From positions 6,761-12,092 of the forward strand of contig PKWR01000141.1 in NCBI GenBank assembly GCA_003133285.1: a DNA stretch of 5,332 nt, given 5' to 3'. The notes under the pieces are model-generated. The model saw only the letters and a list, made by a program, of their open reading frames with translations. It did no database searches and was not told where the DNA came from. The DNA is from Coriobacteriia bacterium. GTDB taxonomy: Bacteria > Actinomycetota > Coriobacteriia > Anaerosomatales > PALSA-660. The position numbers were made by a program, and so were the translations under genes. Below, in pieces: positions 4,024 to 5,332 of this stretch. Positions within the stretch are counted from its first letter, which is position 1, and the number at the start of each line of letters is the position of its first letter.

Positions 4024-5219
4024 CCGACGAGCCGCGCGTCACCATGCCGATCACCGCCGAGGGCACGACCTTCCCCGGGCCGCTTCCCTGCGGCCTGCGC
4101 TGCATCCCGCGCGGCGTCGACGAGCTGGCGACCGAGCACCTCGTGCTCAACATGGGCCCACAGCACCCCTCAACGCACGGCGTGCTCCACATCCTCGTGG
4201 AGCTCGATGGCGAGGAGGTCATCGCCGCCGAGGCGTCGCTGGGCTACCTGCACCGCGGCATCGAGAAGCTCGCCGAGTCCCGGCGCTACCACCAGGTGCC
4301 GACGCTGCTCGACCGCGCCGACTACATCTCGGGGCTCCACTCCGAGACCGCGTGGGCCCTCACGGTCGAGAAGCTCGCCGGCATCGAGGTGCCGCGCAAG
4401 GCGTCGTGGCTCCGCGCGCTGCTCATGGAGCTCAACCGCTACGCGAGCCACCTGGTGTGGCTGGGCACGTTCGGCATGGACGCCGGCGCGATGGCGCCGT
4501 TCCTCTACATCATGCGGGACCGCGAGATGCTGCTCGACATCATCGAGGCGATCACGGGCTCGCGCATGATGTTCAACTACGTGCGTCCCGGCGGCGTGGC
4601 CGCCGACCTTCCTACGGGCGTGGACGCCAAGATCCGCGCGTGGCTCGACGTCGCCGACACCTATCTCGACGAGAACGACGCGCTGCTCGGCGGCAACGAG
4701 ATCTTCCGGCTGCGCATGAAGGGCACCGGGGTCATCGACCGCGCGACCGCGCTGGCGTTCGGGATGACCGGCGGCTGCCTGCGCGCCTCGGGCGTCGACT
4801 ACGACCTGCGCCGCGACGTGCCCTACTGCGCCTACCCCGAGCTCGACTTCGAGGTGCCGCTCGGCGTCCGCGGCGACAACATGGACCGCTACGACGTGCG
4901 CGTCGGCGAGATGCGGCAGTGCATCCGCCTGATCCGCCAGCTGATCGACGGGATGCCCGAGGGCGAGCCTTCGGGCAAGCGCTCGCGCGTGCTGAAGGTC
5001 CCGGCGGGGGAGTCGTATGCCGCGGTCGAGTCGCCGCGCGGCGAGCTCGGGATCCACCTCGTCTCGGACGGCGGGTTCACCCCGTACCGCATGCGTCTGC
5101 GCTCGCCCGCGTACTTCAACCTCGCGGTCGTCGACGAGGCGCTCGCCGGCGGGCTCATCGCCGACGCCATCGTCACGCTCGGCTCGCTCGACATCGTCCT
5201 CGGGGAGATCGACCGATGA
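4020..5219 (+). CDS. nuoD: Complex I subunit D (49-kDa type, quinone-binding)
   Basis: This encodes 399 residues from GTG 4020 with a 4-base GTGA overlap with nuoC. NuoD forms the quinone pocket with NuoB and descends from the large subunit of NiFe hydrogenases. Motifs are MGPQHPSTHGVL at 45-56 with the quinone-contacting His49 and His53, YLHRGIEKL at 76-84, and RRYHQ at 88-92, whose Tyr90 corresponds to the quinone-binding Tyr of other complexes, followed by DRADY. The hydrogenase cysteine ligands are absent, as expected. The C-terminus LGSLDIVLGEIDR is the canonical ending, so the gene is intact. An unusual point is an N-terminal extension of roughly 35 residues before TEHLVLNMGP, containing a CGLRC cysteine pair (24 and 28). 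ATG 4044 is a less likely start. The next gene starts inside the stop codon (ATGA). Confidence 0.97.
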   Translation: MTDEPRVTMPITAEGTTFPGPLPCGLRCIPRGVDELATEHLVLNMGPQHPSTHGVLHILVELDGEEVIAAEASLGYLHRGIEKLAESRRYHQVPTLLDRADYISGLHSETAWALTVEKLAGIEVPRKASWLRALLMELNRYASHLVWLGTFGMDAGAMAPFLYIMRDREMLLDIIEAITGSRMMFNYVRPGGVAADLPTGVDAKIRAWLDVADTYLDENDALLGGNEIFRLRMKGTGVIDRATALAFGMTGGCLRASGVDYDLRRDVPYCAYPELDFEVPLGVRGDNMDRYDVRVGEMRQCIRLIRQLIDGMPEGEPSGKRSRVLKVPAGESYAAVESPRGELGIHLVSDGGFTPYRMRLRSPAYFNLAVVDEALAGGLIADAIVTLGSLDIVLGEIDR

Positions 5220-5332
5220 GCATGGCACTGGGCATACTCGCGCGCTTCGGGGCCATGCTGGTGCTGCTGCTCGTCAACGGCGTCATGCTCATCTACATGC
5301 TGCGCAAGGTGCTCGGCCACCTGCACCTGCGC
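5216..5332 (+). CDS. nuoH: Complex I subunit H, N-terminal part (runs off the window)
   Basis: Thirty-nine codons are visible from ATG 5216, which overlaps the nuoD stop (ATGA) and has GGGGAG (5202-5207) 8 bases upstream. An in-frame ATG at 5222 is possible but less well placed. NuoH is the membrane subunit that closes the quinone tunnel and links redox chemistry to proton pumping. The first membrane helix spans about residues 11-28, then LRKVLGHLHLR (29-39) aligns with the family's ERrxxGxxQxR segment of helix 1. The conserved Glu (Glu36 in E. coli) is Leu29 here, and the Gln is His37. Identity rests on this segment plus operon position after nuoD, since little sequence is available. Confidence 0.85.
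   Translation, partial: MSMALGILARFGAMLVLLLVNGVMLIYMLRKVLGHLHLR

Noticed and set aside
4170..5228. Long minus-strand open frame (352 codons) opposite nuoD
   Set aside because: It is the antisense shadow of a clearly conserved nuoD in GC-rich DNA; its composition is repetitive Arg, Val, Asp, Glu and His with no domain.
1..5332. CRISPR array, tRNA or rRNA, transposase, integrase or attachment-site repeats
   Set aside because: None seen: no regularly spaced repeats, no tRNA-like cloverleaf noticed, and no mobile-element protein in any frame with coding character.

Overview
This window comes from a high-GC bacterial chromosome. It shows strong G/C preference at third codon positions, compact overlapping genes and several GTG starts. 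The five nuo genes look bacterial. Their order (nuoA-B-C-D followed directly by nuoH, with no nuoE/F/G at that point) matches the 11-subunit, 'NADH-module-less' complex I layout found in several lineages, including some Actinomycetota (for example Coriobacteriia-like groups) and Chloroflexota. High GC makes an actinobacterial source a reasonable guess, but the sequence alone does not prove it.

Layout: (i) 1-1061 holds a two-gene AbiE-type toxin-antitoxin (TA) or abortive-infection module: the C-terminal end of an AbiEi-like antitoxin and a complete AbiEii/AbiGii nucleotidyltransferase toxin, joined by a 4-base GTGA overlap. (ii) 1062-1162 is a short regulatory gap with a good sigma70-type promoter (TTGCAT, 17 bp, TACATT) interleaved with short inverted repeats. 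(iii) 1163-1973 is a second, unrelated TA module in toxin-first order: an MqsR-family mRNA interferase and an MqsA-like antitoxin with a zinc-binding CxxC/CxxC domain and a C-terminal helix-turn-helix. (iv) 1974-2150 is mostly non-coding, with a doubtful 31-codon ORF. (v) 2151-2534 encodes a 127-residue protein that I do not recognise. (vi) 2535-2733 is the nuo leader. It carries a 16-bp perfect palindrome overlapping a TATACT box, a compact stem-loop, and three copies of a GCGTATC heptamer. (vii) 2734-5332 is the start of the nuo operon (nuoA, nuoB, nuoC, nuoD, partial nuoH), with every junction overlapping.

Working together: the Nuo proteins form the quinone-reducing connecting module (B, C, D) and the first membrane subunits (A, H) of a proton-pumping complex I. 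The electron donor is not visible here and need not be NADH. The two TA modules sit immediately upstream as accessory cargo. I see no transposase, integrase, att site, CRISPR array or RNA gene. Nothing here is clearly a new system. The points most worth checking are substitutions at usually conserved positions (AbiEii metal-site Asp to Ala, MqsR Gln to Leu, NuoH Glu to Leu) and the ordered, unexplained repeat and palindrome architecture of the nuo leader.
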